64,000 nt of DNA from Mesorhizobium loti R88b (GTDB taxonomy: Bacteria; Pseudomonadota; Alphaproteobacteria; Rhizobiales; Rhizobiaceae), in the NCBI RefSeq assembly GCF_013170845.1, contig NZ_CP033367.1, forward strand, positions 4,403,001-4,467,000, given 5' to 3'. The position numbers were made by a program, and so were the translations under genes. Shown in pieces: positions 9,211 through 18,962 of this stretch (its first letter is position 1; each line of letters begins with the position of its first letter). The notes beneath the pieces were generated by a model that was not told the origin of the DNA, did not search any database, and was given only the letters and a program-made list of their open reading frames with translations.

Positions 9211-9738
9211 ATGAATGCGTTGAAGCACGTAACTTTCGCGGCAGGCATGGTGCTGGCGCCGATCGATGCCGGCGGCGCGGAACCATCCGATTGGCGGGCG
9301 CTCGCGGACGAACGCGCGGTCATCCGTATCGCAGATGCCATCGACCGCGCCGTCGACGCGCAGGACTGGAAACTGGCGCGCAGCTATTTCGCGGATCGGG
9401 TTACCGCCGATTTCAGCAGCCTGTCCGGACAGCCGGCGGCCAACATCGCCTCCGACGACCTGATCGGTGCATGGGCCGGCAACCTCAAGGGCAGCAAGAC
9501 AAGCCTGCATCTGCGCACAAATCACCAGGTCGCGCTCGGGGCGGATACGGCGACGGTCCGTTCCAACGGCTATGCCTGGAACCGGATGGAAGGCAATGGC
9601 GATCCGCTTTGGGAAGTCTGGGGCACCTATGAGCATCACCTGACGCGCTCCTCCGCCGGCTGGAGGGTCGACGGCTTCGCGTTCCGCATGACGCATGAGC
9701 GCGGCAACCCCTGGGTCAAGGCGACCCCTGGCCAGTGA
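9211..9738 (+). CDS. Exported NTF2-like/SnoaL-like protein
   Basis: A 175-aa protein with a likely signal peptide (NALKHVTFAAGMVLAP, then IDAGGA before EPSDW) and an NTF2-like fold: a helix with RIADAIDRAVDAQDWKLARS, YFADRVTADF, and late strands ending SSAGWRVDGFAFRM. Proteins of this fold range from steroid isomerases to hydratases and binding proteins, and no catalytic assignment can be made. The start at 9211 is fixed by AAGGAG 10 nt upstream. It lies 49 bp before the aldo-keto reductase gene and divergent from the LysR gene. Confidence 0.75.
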   Translation: MNALKHVTFAAGMVLAPIDAGGAEPSDWRALADERAVIRIADAIDRAVDAQDWKLARSYFADRVTADFSSLSGQPAANIASDDLIGAWAGNLKGSKTSLHLRTNHQVALGADTATVRSNGYAWNRMEGNGDPLWEVWGTYEHHLTRSSAGWRVDGFAFRMTHERGNPWVKATPGQ

Positions 9739-9787
9739 CTCGGGCCAGTGAGACCGCGGCATTCATCACCAGCATTGGAAGACGATC

Positions 9788-10897
9788 ATGACCATGACCT
9801 ATTACACTCTTGGCAACAGCGGCCTCCGGGTCAGCCGGCTGGCGCTGGGCACGATGACCTTCGGCACGGAATGGGGCTGGGGCACAGACAGGGAAACCGC
9901 TCGCGCCATGGTTGACGCCTATGTCGAGGCGGGCGGCAATTTCTTCGATACCGCCGATCTCTATACGGGTGGCACCGCCGAAACCTGGCTCGGCGAATTC
10001 ATTGCCGAGCGGGGCTTGCGCGACAAGGCGGTGATCGCCACCAAATTCACGTTCAACGCGGAACCCGGCAATCCGAACGCAGGCGGCAACGGCCGCAAAA
10101 ATATCCTGCGCGCCGTCGACGCATCGCTCAAGCGATTGGGCACCGACTATATCGACCTCTACCTCCTGCATGTATGGGACGGGCTGACACCGGCCGAGGA
10201 GGTCATGCGCACGATGGACGATCTTGTGCGCGCAGGCAAAATTCGCCATGTCGGCCTGTCCGACGTGCCGGCCTGGTATGCTGCCCGCGCGCAAACGATC
10301 GCTGAATTGCGCGGCTATGAGCCAGTGTCGGCGCTGCAGCTCGAATATTCGCTCGCCGAGCGTTCGATCGAGCACGAATTCGTGCCTTTCGGCACCCGCC
10401 ATGGCGCCGGCATCATGGTGTGGAGCCCGCTGGCAAGCGGCCTGCTCAGCGGCAAGTACCGTCCCACGCAGGATGGAAATGCCGGCCGGCTCGACGGCTT
10501 CCGCGACACCACACATCCGGGGTTCCAGAAGTTTACCGAGCGCAACTGGGCAATTGTCGCCGAACTCGAAAAGGTCGCCGCGGAACTCGGGCGCAGCATG
10601 GCTGAAGTCGCGCTCAACTGGATAGCAACGCAACCGGGCGTCGCCAGCGTGATCCTCGGCGCGACCAGACTGGCACAACTGCGAGACAACCTTGCAGCGC
10701 TGGATTTCATGATTCCCGATGCACTTCGTGCCAGGCTCGATGCGGTCAGCAAAACACCGGCGCCCTTTCCCTACTCGTACTTCGGTTCCGAAATCCAGGC
10801 CCGTGTTACCGGCGGTGCCGTGACCGGCGACAAGCCGGCGGGTTATGCACCGCCGCTGCTGGTCGAGGGCGCCGCCGTGAGCATTACCAGTCGCTGA
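9788..10897 (+). CDS. Aldo/keto reductase
   Basis: A 369-aa NAD(P)H-dependent TIM-barrel oxidoreductase. The catalytic tetrad reads D54 and Y59 (FFDTADLYTGG), K86 (VIATKFTF) and H128 (YLLHVW), all present. The N-terminal MTYYTLGNSGLRVSRLALG and the C-terminal cofactor region ATQPGVASVILGATR are typical of the AKR group that contains YajO- and Tas-like proteins. The substrate is not predictable. It is probably co-transcribed with the NTF2-like gene and controlled by the divergent LysR regulator. Confidence 0.9.
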   Translation: MTMTYYTLGNSGLRVSRLALGTMTFGTEWGWGTDRETARAMVDAYVEAGGNFFDTADLYTGGTAETWLGEFIAERGLRDKAVIATKFTFNAEPGNPNAGGNGRKNILRAVDASLKRLGTDYIDLYLLHVWDGLTPAEEVMRTMDDLVRAGKIRHVGLSDVPAWYAARAQTIAELRGYEPVSALQLEYSLAERSIEHEFVPFGTRHGAGIMVWSPLASGLLSGKYRPTQDGNAGRLDGFRDTTHPGFQKFTERNWAIVAELEKVAAELGRSMAEVALNWIATQPGVASVILGATRLAQLRDNLAALDFMIPDALRARLDAVSKTPAPFPYSYFGSEIQARVTGGAVTGDKPAGYAPPLLVEGAAVSITSR

Positions 10898-11037
10898 CAG
10901 GCCACGACGGGCAGGCAGAATTGGGTGAGGGCGCCGCGTGACATCGCGGCGCCCTTCGTGTATCGGAACCCGGTGTTTTGGGATCGCGCCCGCGCGAATG
11001 CATGCCCGAACGCCACATGCAAAATGACGAGGCCCAG

Positions 11038-11760
11038 ATGACGGTGAAGCCCCTCTACCGACGTGTCTTGCTGAAAGCGTCGGGCGAAGCGTTGATGGGC
11101 GAACAGCATTTCGGCATCGATGTTTCGGTCGTCGACCGAATCGCCGGCGACATTGCCGAAGCGCGCGCGCTTGGCATCGAGGTTGGCGTCGTGATCGGCG
11201 GCGGCAATATCTTTCGTGGCGTCGCCGTTGCCTCCAAGGGCGGTGATCGCGTCACCGGCGACCACATGGGCATGCTTGCCACAGTCATCAATTCGCTGGC
11301 GCTGCGCACCTCGCTGAACAAGATCGGCGTCGACGCCGTGGTGCTTTCGGCGATCGCCATGCCCGAGCTTTGCGAGAGCTTCTCGCAGCGCCAGGCAGAT
11401 GCGTATATGAACCAGGGCAAGGTGGTGATCTTCGCTGGCGGCACCGGCAATCCGTTCTTCACCACTGATTCGGCCGCGGCACTGCGCGCCGCCGAAATCG
11501 GCGCGGATGCGCTGTTCAAGGGCACACAGGTCGACGGCGTTTACTCGGCCGACCCGAAGAAAGACCCGAATGCGACCCGTTTCGAGCGCATCAGCCATGG
11601 TGAAGTCATAAAACGCGGCCTCTCCATCATGGATACGGCTGCAATTGCACTTGCGCGCGAAAACAACATTCCGATAATCGTCTATTCGATCCACGAAAAA
11701 GGTGGTTTCGGCGATATTCTGAGGGGTGGCGGCCGCTGTACGGTCGTCGCGGACGATTGA
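11038..11760 (+). CDS. pyrH: Uridylate kinase (UMP kinase)
   Basis: A 240-aa amino-acid-kinase-fold enzyme converting UMP to UDP. Seen are LKASGEALMG at the N-terminus, IGGGNIFRGV, the UMP-binding GDHMGMLATVINSLAL and GGTGNPFFTTDSAA near residue 140. The start at 11038 (TVKPLYRRV) gives the normal length; in-frame upstream starts at 10978, 10999 and 11017 would add a non-conserved extension. It is followed by frr, uppS and cdsA, the standard order. Confidence 0.96.
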   Translation: MTVKPLYRRVLLKASGEALMGEQHFGIDVSVVDRIAGDIAEARALGIEVGVVIGGGNIFRGVAVASKGGDRVTGDHMGMLATVINSLALRTSLNKIGVDAVVLSAIAMPELCESFSQRQADAYMNQGKVVIFAGGTGNPFFTTDSAAALRAAEIGADALFKGTQVDGVYSADPKKDPNATRFERISHGEVIKRGLSIMDTAAIALARENNIPIIVYSIHEKGGFGDILRGGGRCTVVADD

Positions 11761-11870
11761 TCCGGGGCCTGATCCCTAAAAAAGGGGAAACCGGCTTTTC
11801 GAAAATCAGGCTCGAACGGGGCCTTGCCCCGAAGCAGTGAACCCGCGGCAGACGGGTCGAGGAGACTAAA

Positions 11871-12422
11871 ATGAGTGAGTACGACGATCTCAAGCGGCGC
11901 ATGGATGGAGCAATCGCGGCGTTCAAGCATGACCTGGCTTCGTTGCGGACCGGTCGCGCCTCCAGCAATCTGCTCGATGCGATCCAGGTGCAGGCCTATG
12001 GCACAAGCATGCCCATCAACCAAGTGGCCAATGTCTCGGTGCCGGAACCGCGTATGATCTCGGTGTCTGTGTGGGACAAGGCGATGGTCAGCGCGGTGGA
12101 CCGCGCCATCCGTGAATCCAATCTGGGCTTCAACCCGATCGTCGACGGCACCAATCTCAGGATTCCGCTGCCGGAGCTCAACGAACAGCGCCGCAAGGAA
12201 CTGGTCAAGATCTCGCACACCTATGCCGAGAATGCCCGCGTCGCCGCGCGCCATGTGCGCCGCGACGGCATGGACTTCCTGAAGAAGGCTGAGAAGGACG
12301 GCACCATCAGCGAGGACGATCAACGCAAGCGTTCGGACCAGGTCCAAAAGCTTACCGACGAGACAATCAGCACCATCGATCATCTGCTTTCCGACAAGGA
12401 AGCTGAAATCATGCAGGTTTAG
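11871..12422 (+). CDS. frr: Ribosome recycling factor
   Basis: A 183-aa RRF, which with EF-G splits post-termination ribosomes. The first domain opens [19 protein letters not shown] and continues [11 protein letters not shown]; the middle beta domain holds [14 protein letters not shown]; the C-terminal helix has [18 protein letters not shown]. It starts 110 bp after pyrH. The intergenic part contains several short GC-rich repeats but no clear terminator. Confidence 0.97.
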   Translation: MSEYDDLKRRMDGAIAAFKHDLASLRTGRASSNLLDAIQVQAYGTSMPINQVANVSVPEPRMISVSVWDKAMVSAVDRAIRESNLGFNPIVDGTNLRIPLPELNEQRRKELVKISHTYAENARVAARHVRRDGMDFLKKAEKDGTISEDDQRKRSDQVQKLTDETISTIDHLLSDKEAEIMQV

Positions 12423-12454
12423 GGTTGGCCTTAGGCCGACCCGAAAGCGAGATC

Positions 12455-13189
12455 ATGACAACGCCCGCGCATGTCGCGATCATCATGGATGGAAATGGAC
12501 GCTGGGCCAAGGCGCGTGGCATGCCGAGGCTTGCCGGCCATCGCGCCGGCGTCGAGGCGCTGCGCAAGACGGTGCGCGCGGCACCCGGTCTCGGGATCTC
12601 CTTCCTGACCGTGTATGCGTTCTCGTCGGAGAACTGGTCGCGGCCGAAGTCCGAGGTCAGCGACCTGTTGGGACTGTTGAAGCTGTTCATCCGCCGTGAC
12701 CTGGCCGAACTGCACCAGAGCGGCGTGCGGGTCAGGATCATCGGCGACAGGGCAGGGCTGCAGGCCGACATCAGAGGGCTGCTCGACGAGGCCGAATCGC
12801 TGACATCAGGCAACGAAGCGCTGACGCTGGTGATCGCCTTCAACTATGGCGGACGCGACGAGATCGTCCGCGCGGCCCGCAAGCTTGCTTCGGCCGTGGC
12901 GCGCGGCGAAATCGACAGCGAGTCGATATCAGCCGAAAGCTTTGCCGGCTCCCTCGACACACAAGGGATTCCGGATCCGGAGCTGGTCATACGCACCAGC
13001 GGCGAGCTTCGCCTGTCCAACTTCCTGTTGTGGCAGGCCGCCTACAGCGAGCTCGTCTTCCTGCCTTGCTATTGGCCAGACTTCAGTCGCGAGCATCTCG
13101 CCGAAGCCTTGCGTGAATTCGCCGGCCGCGAGCGTCGCTTTGGCGGACATGGGCCACAGGACGTCGCGTCGCGACCGGCCGCGGGATGA
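12455..13189 (+). CDS. uppS: Isoprenyl (undecaprenyl) diphosphate synthase
   Basis: A 244-aa cis-prenyltransferase making the C55 lipid carrier for peptidoglycan and polysaccharides. Conserved blocks are [14 protein letters not shown] (catalytic Asp), [29 protein letters not shown] and [16 protein letters not shown]. The ATG at 12455, after GAAAGCGAGATC, is preferred to an in-frame TTG at 12425. The stop overlaps the cdsA start by 4 nt (ATGA). Confidence 0.95.
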   Translation: MTTPAHVAIIMDGNGRWAKARGMPRLAGHRAGVEALRKTVRAAPGLGISFLTVYAFSSENWSRPKSEVSDLLGLLKLFIRRDLAELHQSGVRVRIIGDRAGLQADIRGLLDEAESLTSGNEALTLVIAFNYGGRDEIVRAARKLASAVARGEIDSESISAESFAGSLDTQGIPDPELVIRTSGELRLSNFLLWQAAYSELVFLPCYWPDFSREHLAEALREFAGRERRFGGHGPQDVASRPAAG

Positions 13190-14001
13190 GCAATCTCCAG
13201 CTCCGCGTCATTTCAGCGGTTATCCTTGCCATCGTTGCCCTTGGCCTGACCTGGCTTGGCGGCCTGCCTTTCCGATTGCTGTGCGCGGCCATGTCGGGGA
13301 TGATCTTTTACGAGTGGACACGCATGTCGCGGCCCATGTCGACCAATGGACTGGGCTTCCTGCCAGAAGCGCTGATGGTCGTTTTAATCGGCGCCTTGAT
13401 TGCCGGCCTTCCAGCATTCTGGCTGCTGCCGCTCGTCGTCACCCTGATCGTCGTGACAGCGATAGCCGCCCTGGTTCGCAACAGCGGGCAGTGGGATGCG
13501 TGCGGCCTTGCCTATGCCAGCGTGTCCGGCCTGTCGCTTGCCTTGCTGCGCGACGGCGATCATTCGGGCCTCGTCGCCATCCTGTTCCTGTTCGCGGTCG
13601 TCTGGGCGACCGACATTTTTGCCTATTTCGTCGGGCGGACTGTGGGCGGTCCCAAGCTGGCGCCGTCGATTTCACCCGGCAAGACGCGCAGCGGCGCACT
13701 CGGTGGCGCGGTTGGCGGTGTGGTTGCCGGGCTGATTCTGGCCGCGGTTGCCGGTGCCGGCAATCTGGCGCTGCTCGGTCTGGTGGCGCTCGTGCTCTCG
13801 ATTGTTGCCCAGGCCGGGGACCTGTTCGAATCATGGGTCAAACGGCGGCACGGCCGCAAGGATTCAGGCATGCTCATTCCAGGCCATGGCGGGGTCATGG
13901 ACCGTGTCGACGGGCTTGTCGCGGCGGCTCTGGCTCTATACGTCATCGGCTGGATTTCGGCGGGCGCCGATCATCCGGCGCAGGGCCTGTTTCCCATTTG
14001 A
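13186..14001 (+). CDS. cdsA: Phosphatidate cytidylyltransferase
   Basis: A 271-aa multi-span membrane enzyme forming CDP-diacylglycerol from phosphatidate and CTP. Eight or so hydrophobic segments are visible. The family signature is present near the C-terminus as [20 protein letters not shown] followed by GGVMDRVD. It is translationally coupled to uppS. In many alphaproteobacteria dxr comes next; here the next gene, 103 bp on, is rseP. Confidence 0.95.
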   Translation: MSNLQLRVISAVILAIVALGLTWLGGLPFRLLCAAMSGMIFYEWTRMSRPMSTNGLGFLPEALMVVLIGALIAGLPAFWLLPLVVTLIVVTAIAALVRNSGQWDACGLAYASVSGLSLALLRDGDHSGLVAILFLFAVVWATDIFAYFVGRTVGGPKLAPSISPGKTRSGALGGAVGGVVAGLILAAVAGAGNLALLGLVALVLSIVAQAGDLFESWVKRRHGRKDSGMLIPGHGGVMDRVDGLVAAALALYVIGWISAGADHPAQGLFPI

Positions 14002-14104
14002 ACGATGTCATTTCGCGATCCGGCACCAGGCGTGCCTTGGATTCGCCCGGATTGATGTCACAGTCACGGCGCTACTGTGCCGCGGAAGAATTTGAGGGTT
14101 TGTC

Positions 14105-15247
14105 TTGAACGAGATTCTTCACGCGCTTTTCAGCACGGACGGCTTGCTTCTCGGCACGCTCGTGCCGTTTCTCTTCGTGCTGACCGTGGTGGTGTTTGTC
14201 CATGAAATGGGCCACTACCTCGTCGGTCGCTGGTGCGGCATCGGCGTCAAGGCCTTCTCGATCGGCTTTGGTCCCGAACTCATCGGCTTCAACGACAGCC
14301 ATGGCACGCGCTGGAAGCTGTGCGCCATACCGCTTGGCGGCTATGTCAAATTTGTCGGCGACATGAACGCCACCTCCAGCCAGCCGACGTCGGATGAGTT
14401 GGAAACGCTGACCGACGAGGAGCGCAAGGTTGCCTTCCACACCCAGGCGATCTGGAAGCGCGCGGCGACGGTGGCGGCCGGGCCTCTGTTCAATTTCCTG
14501 CTGACGATCGTCGTCTTTTCCGTGCTGTTTGCCACCTATGGGCGTTATGTCGCAGAGCCCATGGTGGCCGAGGTTACAACAGACAGTCCGGCGGCAAAGG
14601 CCGGCATTCAGCCGGGCGACCGATTCGTCAGCGTCGACGGCAGCAAGGTGGAAACCTTCGGTGACGTGCAGCGGCTGGTCTCGGGCCGCGCCGGCGATGT
14701 CATCACCTTCGTCATGCTGCGCGGTGGCAAGGAAGTCACGGTGACCGCGAGCCCGCAGTTGATGGAGCAGGAAGACGCGCTCGGCAACAAGGTCAAGGTC
14801 GCGGTGATCGGCGTCGTCAACAACAAGGAACTCGGCCAGCCTCGTCTCATCACCTATACACCGGTCGGCGCCGTTGCGGCGGCTGTCGAGGAAACCGGCC
14901 ACGTCATCGAGCGCACCGGCCAGTTCATGCAGCGCTTCGCCGTCGGGCGCGAGGACAAGTGCCAGTTGGGTGGTCCGGTCAAGATCGCCGACATGGCCGG
15001 CAAGGCGGCCAAACTGGGTTTTGAATGGCTGGTGCAACTCGTCGCACTCCTGTCCGTGGGGATAGGCATTCTAAACCTTTTGCCGATTCCCCCCCTCGAC
15101 GGCGGCCATCTCTTGTTCTACGGGGTGGAGGCCGTCATCCGCCGTCCGGTGTCGGAACGGATGATGGAAATGGCCTATCGGGCCGGTCTGCTTCTGGTCT
15201 TGTGCTTCATGGGCTTCGTGTTCTGGAACGATCTGTTTGGATGCTGA
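14105..15247 (+). CDS. rseP: RIP site-2 metalloprotease RseP
   Basis: A 380-aa intramembrane zinc protease. The HEXXH motif is HEMGH in the first membrane segment (about residues 36-40), and the second zinc-ligand region is PIPPLDGGH near residue 330. One PDZ domain lies between (about 160-235, with PAAKAGIQPGDRF), against two in E. coli RseP, as is common in alphaproteobacteria. The start is TTG at 14105, and no in-frame ATG precedes the first membrane segment. It is placed directly before bamA, the usual envelope-stress and outer-membrane assembly pairing. Confidence 0.93.
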   Translation: MNEILHALFSTDGLLLGTLVPFLFVLTVVVFVHEMGHYLVGRWCGIGVKAFSIGFGPELIGFNDSHGTRWKLCAIPLGGYVKFVGDMNATSSQPTSDELETLTDEERKVAFHTQAIWKRAATVAAGPLFNFLLTIVVFSVLFATYGRYVAEPMVAEVTTDSPAAKAGIQPGDRFVSVDGSKVETFGDVQRLVSGRAGDVITFVMLRGGKEVTVTASPQLMEQEDALGNKVKVAVIGVVNNKELGQPRLITYTPVGAVAAAVEETGHVIERTGQFMQRFAVGREDKCQLGGPVKIADMAGKAAKLGFEWLVQLVALLSVGIGILNLLPIPPLDGGHLLFYGVEAVIRRPVSERMMEMAYRAGLLLVLCFMGFVFWNDLFGC

Positions 15248-15251
15248 AATC

Positions 15252-15344
15252 ATGAAGGAATTTGGCCTGGGCATGGCCGATGTTGAGACGCCGTTTACCA
15301 TGCACGGGGATATGAGTGACGCGAAAGCCACGCACCAGGGTTAA
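15252..15344 (+). CDS. Possible 30-codon upstream ORF in the rseP-bamA gap
   Basis: ATG at 15252 opens a 30-codon frame (MKEFGLGMADVETPFTMHG followed by DMSDAKATHQG) that ends at TAA 15342-15344, inside the inverted repeat described next. The ribosome-binding site is weak and no homology is recognised, so this may be chance. Confidence 0.15.
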   Translation: MKEFGLGMADVETPFTMHGDMSDAKATHQG

Positions 15345-15413
15345 GTAAATACAAATTAACCAGAAGCCTTGCGTGTAGGGAAAATCCGGTTAATACGGTA
15401 GGGGAAATTACCG
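15339..15413. promoter_or_regulatory. AT-rich inverted-repeat region upstream of bamA
   Basis: GGTTAA (15339-15344) faces TTAACC (15356-15361) across 11 bp; a third GGTTAA is at 15388-15393, and CGGTA/TACCG arms lie at 15396-15400 and 15409-15413. This AT-rich patch in an otherwise GC-rich neighbourhood is the likely promoter/operator region of bamA. The 11-bp spacing does not fit the CtrA consensus TTAA-N7-TTAA. Confidence 0.35.
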
Positions 15414-15464
15414 CACGTCCGGTTTTCTCGCCGTGGGGACTACGAGAAAAGGTTATTAAGCCCG

Positions 15465-17831
15465 ATGAAGGCAGCTTCCAAGTTTCTGAACGCCGCGTCA
15501 GCGGCGGCACTGTCCGCGGCTCTGGTTGTGCCGGGTGCGCTCGCAGTGCAATTCGTTGCCACATCGACGGCTGAAGCCGCTGTCGTCAGCAGGGTTGAAG
15601 TGAGCGGCAACCAGCGTGTCGACGCCGAAACCATCCGCAACTACATCACCATCAAGCCGGGCAAGGCCTTCTCCAGTTCCGACATCGACGCGGCCGTCAA
15701 GGCGCTGTTCGGCACCGGCCTGTTCTCGGACGTCCAGATCAACCAGGTCGGCTCGACGCTGGTGGTCAAGGTTGCCGAATACAAGGTCGTCAACCAGGTG
15801 CTCTTCCAGGGCAACAAGAAGATCAAGGACCCCGCGCTGCAGATGGCTATCCAGCTGAAGCCGCGCGCCACGTTCTCGCAGGCGACCCTCGATGCCGACG
15901 TCGAGCAGATCAAGGGCGCCTACAAGCATATCGGCCGCGATGATGCCGGCGTGACAACGCAGGTCATGGACCTCGGCGACAACCGCGTGAATGTGCTTTT
16001 CAAGATCACCGAAGGTGACCGTACGCAGATCGCGGCGATCAATTTTGTCGGCAACAGCGCCTATTCGAGCCGCCGCCTGTCGGACGTGATCAACACCAAG
16101 CGCTCCTCCTGGGTTTCGTTCATCCTGCGCGACGACGTCTACGACGAGGACAAGCTGCGCGCCGACCAGGAGCTGCTGCGCCGGTTCTACTACAATCACG
16201 GCTATGCCGATTTCCAGGTCGTGTCTGCTGTCGGCGAACTCGACAGTGCGACGAACAAATACACGGTCACCATCACCGTCCAGGAAGGCACTCGCTATAA
16301 TTTCGGCGATATCAGCGTCGAAAGCACGATCCCGGAAGTCGACTCGAAGTCGCTGGAATCGGTGGTCCTGACCCAAAAGGGCGATGTCTACAACGCCAAG
16401 GACGTCGAAGACTCGATCATCGCGCTTACCGAGAAGGTGGCCGGTTCCGGCTATGCCTTCGCGCAGGTGACGCCACGTGGCGACCGCAACTTCGAGAACC
16501 ATACGATTTCGGTAGTCTATACGATTGACCAAGGCACCAAGGCCTATGTCGAGCGCATCGAGATCCGCGGCAACGATCGTACGCGCGACTACGTCATCCG
16601 CCGCGAATTCGATGTCAGCGAGGGCGACGCCTTCAACCAGGTGCTTGTCCAGCGCGCCAAGAAGCGCCTGGAGAACCTCGATTACTTCACGTCGGTCGAT
16701 ATTTCGACCGTCCCGGGATCGGCGCCAGACCAGGTCGTTCTCGTGGTCACCGTGGTTGAGAAGTCGACTGGTGAATTCTCGATTGGTGCCGGTTATTCGA
16801 CCGGCGGCGATTCGGCGGGTCCGTCCGTCGAAGGATCGATCACCGAGCGCAACTTCCTCGGCCGCGGCCAGTTCATCAAGCTGTCGGCCGGCGGCGGCAA
16901 GAATTCGCGCGACTACAGCCTGTCCTTCACCGAGCCGTACTTCCTCGGACGGCGCATCGCGGCCGGCTTCGACATCTACAAGTCGACGCGGGAATACAAC
17001 AACGACTATGACAGCGATACCACGGGCGCGACGATCCGCTTCGGGTTGCCGATCACCAACAACATCACGACCCAGCTGGCGTACAATATCTCGCAAGAGA
17101 AATATAAGGTGGACGACAGCTGTGGCCCTACCACCACCGCAGATCCCGACGGCACGTGCAACATTTCCACTGCCATCTTGGATGGTATCGAGCAGAGTCC
17201 TTGGATCAAGTCGTCGGTCAGCCTTGGGTTGGTCTATAACACCATCGACGACATGAAGAACCCGCATGAGGGTATCTATGCCAATTCGTCCGTCGAAGTG
17301 GCCGGTCTCGGCGGTGATGCCAAGTTCGTGAAGGTCACGGCGCGCGGCAGCGTCTATCAGACGCTGTCCGAGTCGCTTGATCTTGTCGGCCTGATTTCGG
17401 GCGGCGCCGGTCATGTCGAGGGTTATGGCAGTGACGGCCTGCGCATATTCGATCAGTTCCAAAGCAGCGATCGTATGATCCGCGGTTTTGCTTATGGCGG
17501 TATTGGGCCTGTGGATCCTCTCACGGGTGACCATCTCGGCGGCACGACCTACTTCAACGCCTCCGCTGAAGCCCAGTTCCCGTTGCCAGTCGTTCCGGAA
17601 AGCTTCGGCCTTCGCGGTGCTGTGTTTGCTGACGCCGCCACCCTCTATGGCAGTCAGGTTACGAGCGTTGTTCAAGAGTCAACGGACTTGCAGTTGCGTG
17701 CCTCTGTGGGCCTTGGCCTGATGTGGGCCTCGCCGTTCGGCCCGATCCGTATCGACTACGCGATCCCGGTCAAGAAGTACGCTCGCGACGACGTGCAGGA
17801 ATTCAACTTCGGCATATCGACCCGCTTCTGA
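15465..17831 (+). CDS. bamA: Outer-membrane protein assembly factor BamA
   Basis: A 788-aa Omp85 protein that inserts beta-barrel proteins into the outer membrane. A signal peptide covers about residues 1-38 (ending TSTAEA before AVVSRVEVSGN). Five POTRA domains span about 39-440 (for example VSRVEVSGNQRVDAETI and VERIEIRGNDRTRDYVIRRE), followed by a 16-strand barrel with FLGRGQFIKLSAGGG and FTEPYFLGRR. The last residue is Phe (FGISTRF), the expected barrel sorting signal. It is followed by the lipid A genes, as in most proteobacteria. Confidence 0.97.
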   Translation: MKAASKFLNAASAAALSAALVVPGALAVQFVATSTAEAAVVSRVEVSGNQRVDAETIRNYITIKPGKAFSSSDIDAAVKALFGTGLFSDVQINQVGSTLVVKVAEYKVVNQVLFQGNKKIKDPALQMAIQLKPRATFSQATLDADVEQIKGAYKHIGRDDAGVTTQVMDLGDNRVNVLFKITEGDRTQIAAINFVGNSAYSSRRLSDVINTKRSSWVSFILRDDVYDEDKLRADQELLRRFYYNHGYADFQVVSAVGELDSATNKYTVTITVQEGTRYNFGDISVESTIPEVDSKSLESVVLTQKGDVYNAKDVEDSIIALTEKVAGSGYAFAQVTPRGDRNFENHTISVVYTIDQGTKAYVERIEIRGNDRTRDYVIRREFDVSEGDAFNQVLVQRAKKRLENLDYFTSVDISTVPGSAPDQVVLVVTVVEKSTGEFSIGAGYSTGGDSAGPSVEGSITERNFLGRGQFIKLSAGGGKNSRDYSLSFTEPYFLGRRIAAGFDIYKSTREYNNDYDSDTTGATIRFGLPITNNITTQLAYNISQEKYKVDDSCGPTTTADPDGTCNISTAILDGIEQSPWIKSSVSLGLVYNTIDDMKNPHEGIYANSSVEVAGLGGDAKFVKVTARGSVYQTLSESLDLVGLISGGAGHVEGYGSDGLRIFDQFQSSDRMIRGFAYGGIGPVDPLTGDHLGGTTYFNASAEAQFPLPVVPESFGLRGAVFADAATLYGSQVTSVVQESTDLQLRASVGLGLMWASPFGPIRIDYAIPVKKYARDDVQEFNFGISTRF

Positions 17832-17847
17832 TCGGCGGCCAACGATG

Positions 17848-17872
17848 CTCCCGGATTTTATGGATCCGGGAG
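17848..17872 (+). terminator. Hairpin between bamA and lpxD
   Basis: CTCCCGGAT (17848-17856) and ATCCGGGAG (17864-17872) form a perfect 9-bp stem with a 7-nt loop. No T-run follows (AAATGTTCC), so it is more likely a partial attenuator or 3'-end stabiliser of the bamA message than a full terminator. Confidence 0.4.
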
Positions 17873-17906
17873 AAATGTTCCGACCTAGCTGGATATAGCT
17901 TCTGGA

Positions 17907-18962
17907 ATGACCGATCCGGTGTTTTTCGCGCCATCACGCCGGTATACGGCGGCCGAAGTCGCGAATCTGACCGGCTCGGTGCTTGTCGATTCCGGTCACT
18001 CGGAGGTTTCGATCTCAGCGTTGGCACCGGCCCACGAAGGCGGCGCCAATGCGCTCGTCTTCGTCGACGGCAAGCGCAATTCCGGGCTGATGCCGTCGCT
18101 GCGGGCAGCCGCGGTTCTTTGCCCGGCGGAATTCGCCAGCAAGGCGCCGGCCGGTGTCGCCGTCCTCACCCATCCACGGCCGCAACAGGCCTTCGCGCTG
18201 ATCGGTCGGCTGCTGTTCCCCGCGGCCGCGACACCGGGGCCGATGACCGGTGAAACCGGTGTTTCTCCACATGCCCATATCGATCCGACCGCGCATGTCG
18301 AAGCCGGCGCCATCATCGAGGCTGGCGTGGTCATCGGGCCAGGCGCCTCGATCGGCAGCGGCACCGTCATCGCGCCAAACGCGGTCATTGGACAGTCCTG
18401 CCAGATTGGCCGTGACGGCTATGTCGGCCCGGGCGTCAGCATCCAGTATGCGCTGATCGGCAACCGGGTCATCATCCATGGCGGCGCCAGGATCGGCCAG
18501 GATGGCTTTGGCTTTGTTGGTGGCGCCAAGGGGCCAGAGCGTGTTCCCCAGATCGGGCGGGTCGTCATCCAGGACGATGTCGAGATCGGCTCCAACACGA
18601 CGGTCGATCGCGGCGCCATGTCCGATACGATCATCGGCCAGGGCACCAAGATCGACAATCTCGTGCAGATCGCCCATAACGTCCGCATCGGGCGCAATTG
18701 CATAATAGCTGGACTTTCGGGTATTTCAGGTTCCGTCGTCGTGGGTGACAATGTCACCATGGGCGGCGGCGTCGGGCTTGCTGATCACCTGACCATCGGG
18801 TCTGGGGCCAAGCTTGCCGCCAGAAGTGGATTTATGAGCAATGTCCCTGCCGGCGAGATCTGGGGTGGTTATCCGGCACAGCCGATGGCGGAAGCGATGC
18901 GGGAGATAGCCATGTTGCGCACGATGGCCAGGGCACGCAAGCAGGGCAACGGAAATGGCTGA
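17907..18962 (+). CDS. lpxD: UDP-3-O-(3-hydroxyacyl)glucosamine N-acyltransferase
   Basis: A 351-aa acyltransferase for the third step of lipid A synthesis. An N-terminal uridine-binding domain (about 1-105) is followed by a left-handed beta-helix of hexapeptide repeats (for example [20 protein letters not shown] and [10 protein letters not shown]). The stretch [16 protein letters not shown] holds the catalytic-type His. Its end overlaps the fabZ start by 8 nt. Confidence 0.96.
   Translation: MTDPVFFAPSRRYTAAEVANLTGSVLVDSGHSEVSISALAPAHEGGANALVFVDGKRNSGLMPSLRAAAVLCPAEFASKAPAGVAVLTHPRPQQAFALIGRLLFPAAATPGPMTGETGVSPHAHIDPTAHVEAGAIIEAGVVIGPGASIGSGTVIAPNAVIGQSCQIGRDGYVGPGVSIQYALIGNRVIIHGGARIGQDGFGFVGGAKGPERVPQIGRVVIQDDVEIGSNTTVDRGAMSDTIIGQGTKIDNLVQIAHNVRIGRNCIIAGLSGISGSVVVGDNVTMGGGVGLADHLTIGSGAKLAARSGFMSNVPAGEIWGGYPAQPMAEAMREIAMLRTMARARKQGNGNG

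Noticed and set aside
15339..15361. CtrA box at the bamA promoter
   Set aside because: The TTAA spacing is 11 bp, not the 7 bp required by the CtrA consensus.
15498..17675. 725-codon frame on the minus strand across bamA
   Set aside because: Full overlap with bamA, whose protein is unmistakable; the antisense product resembles no family.
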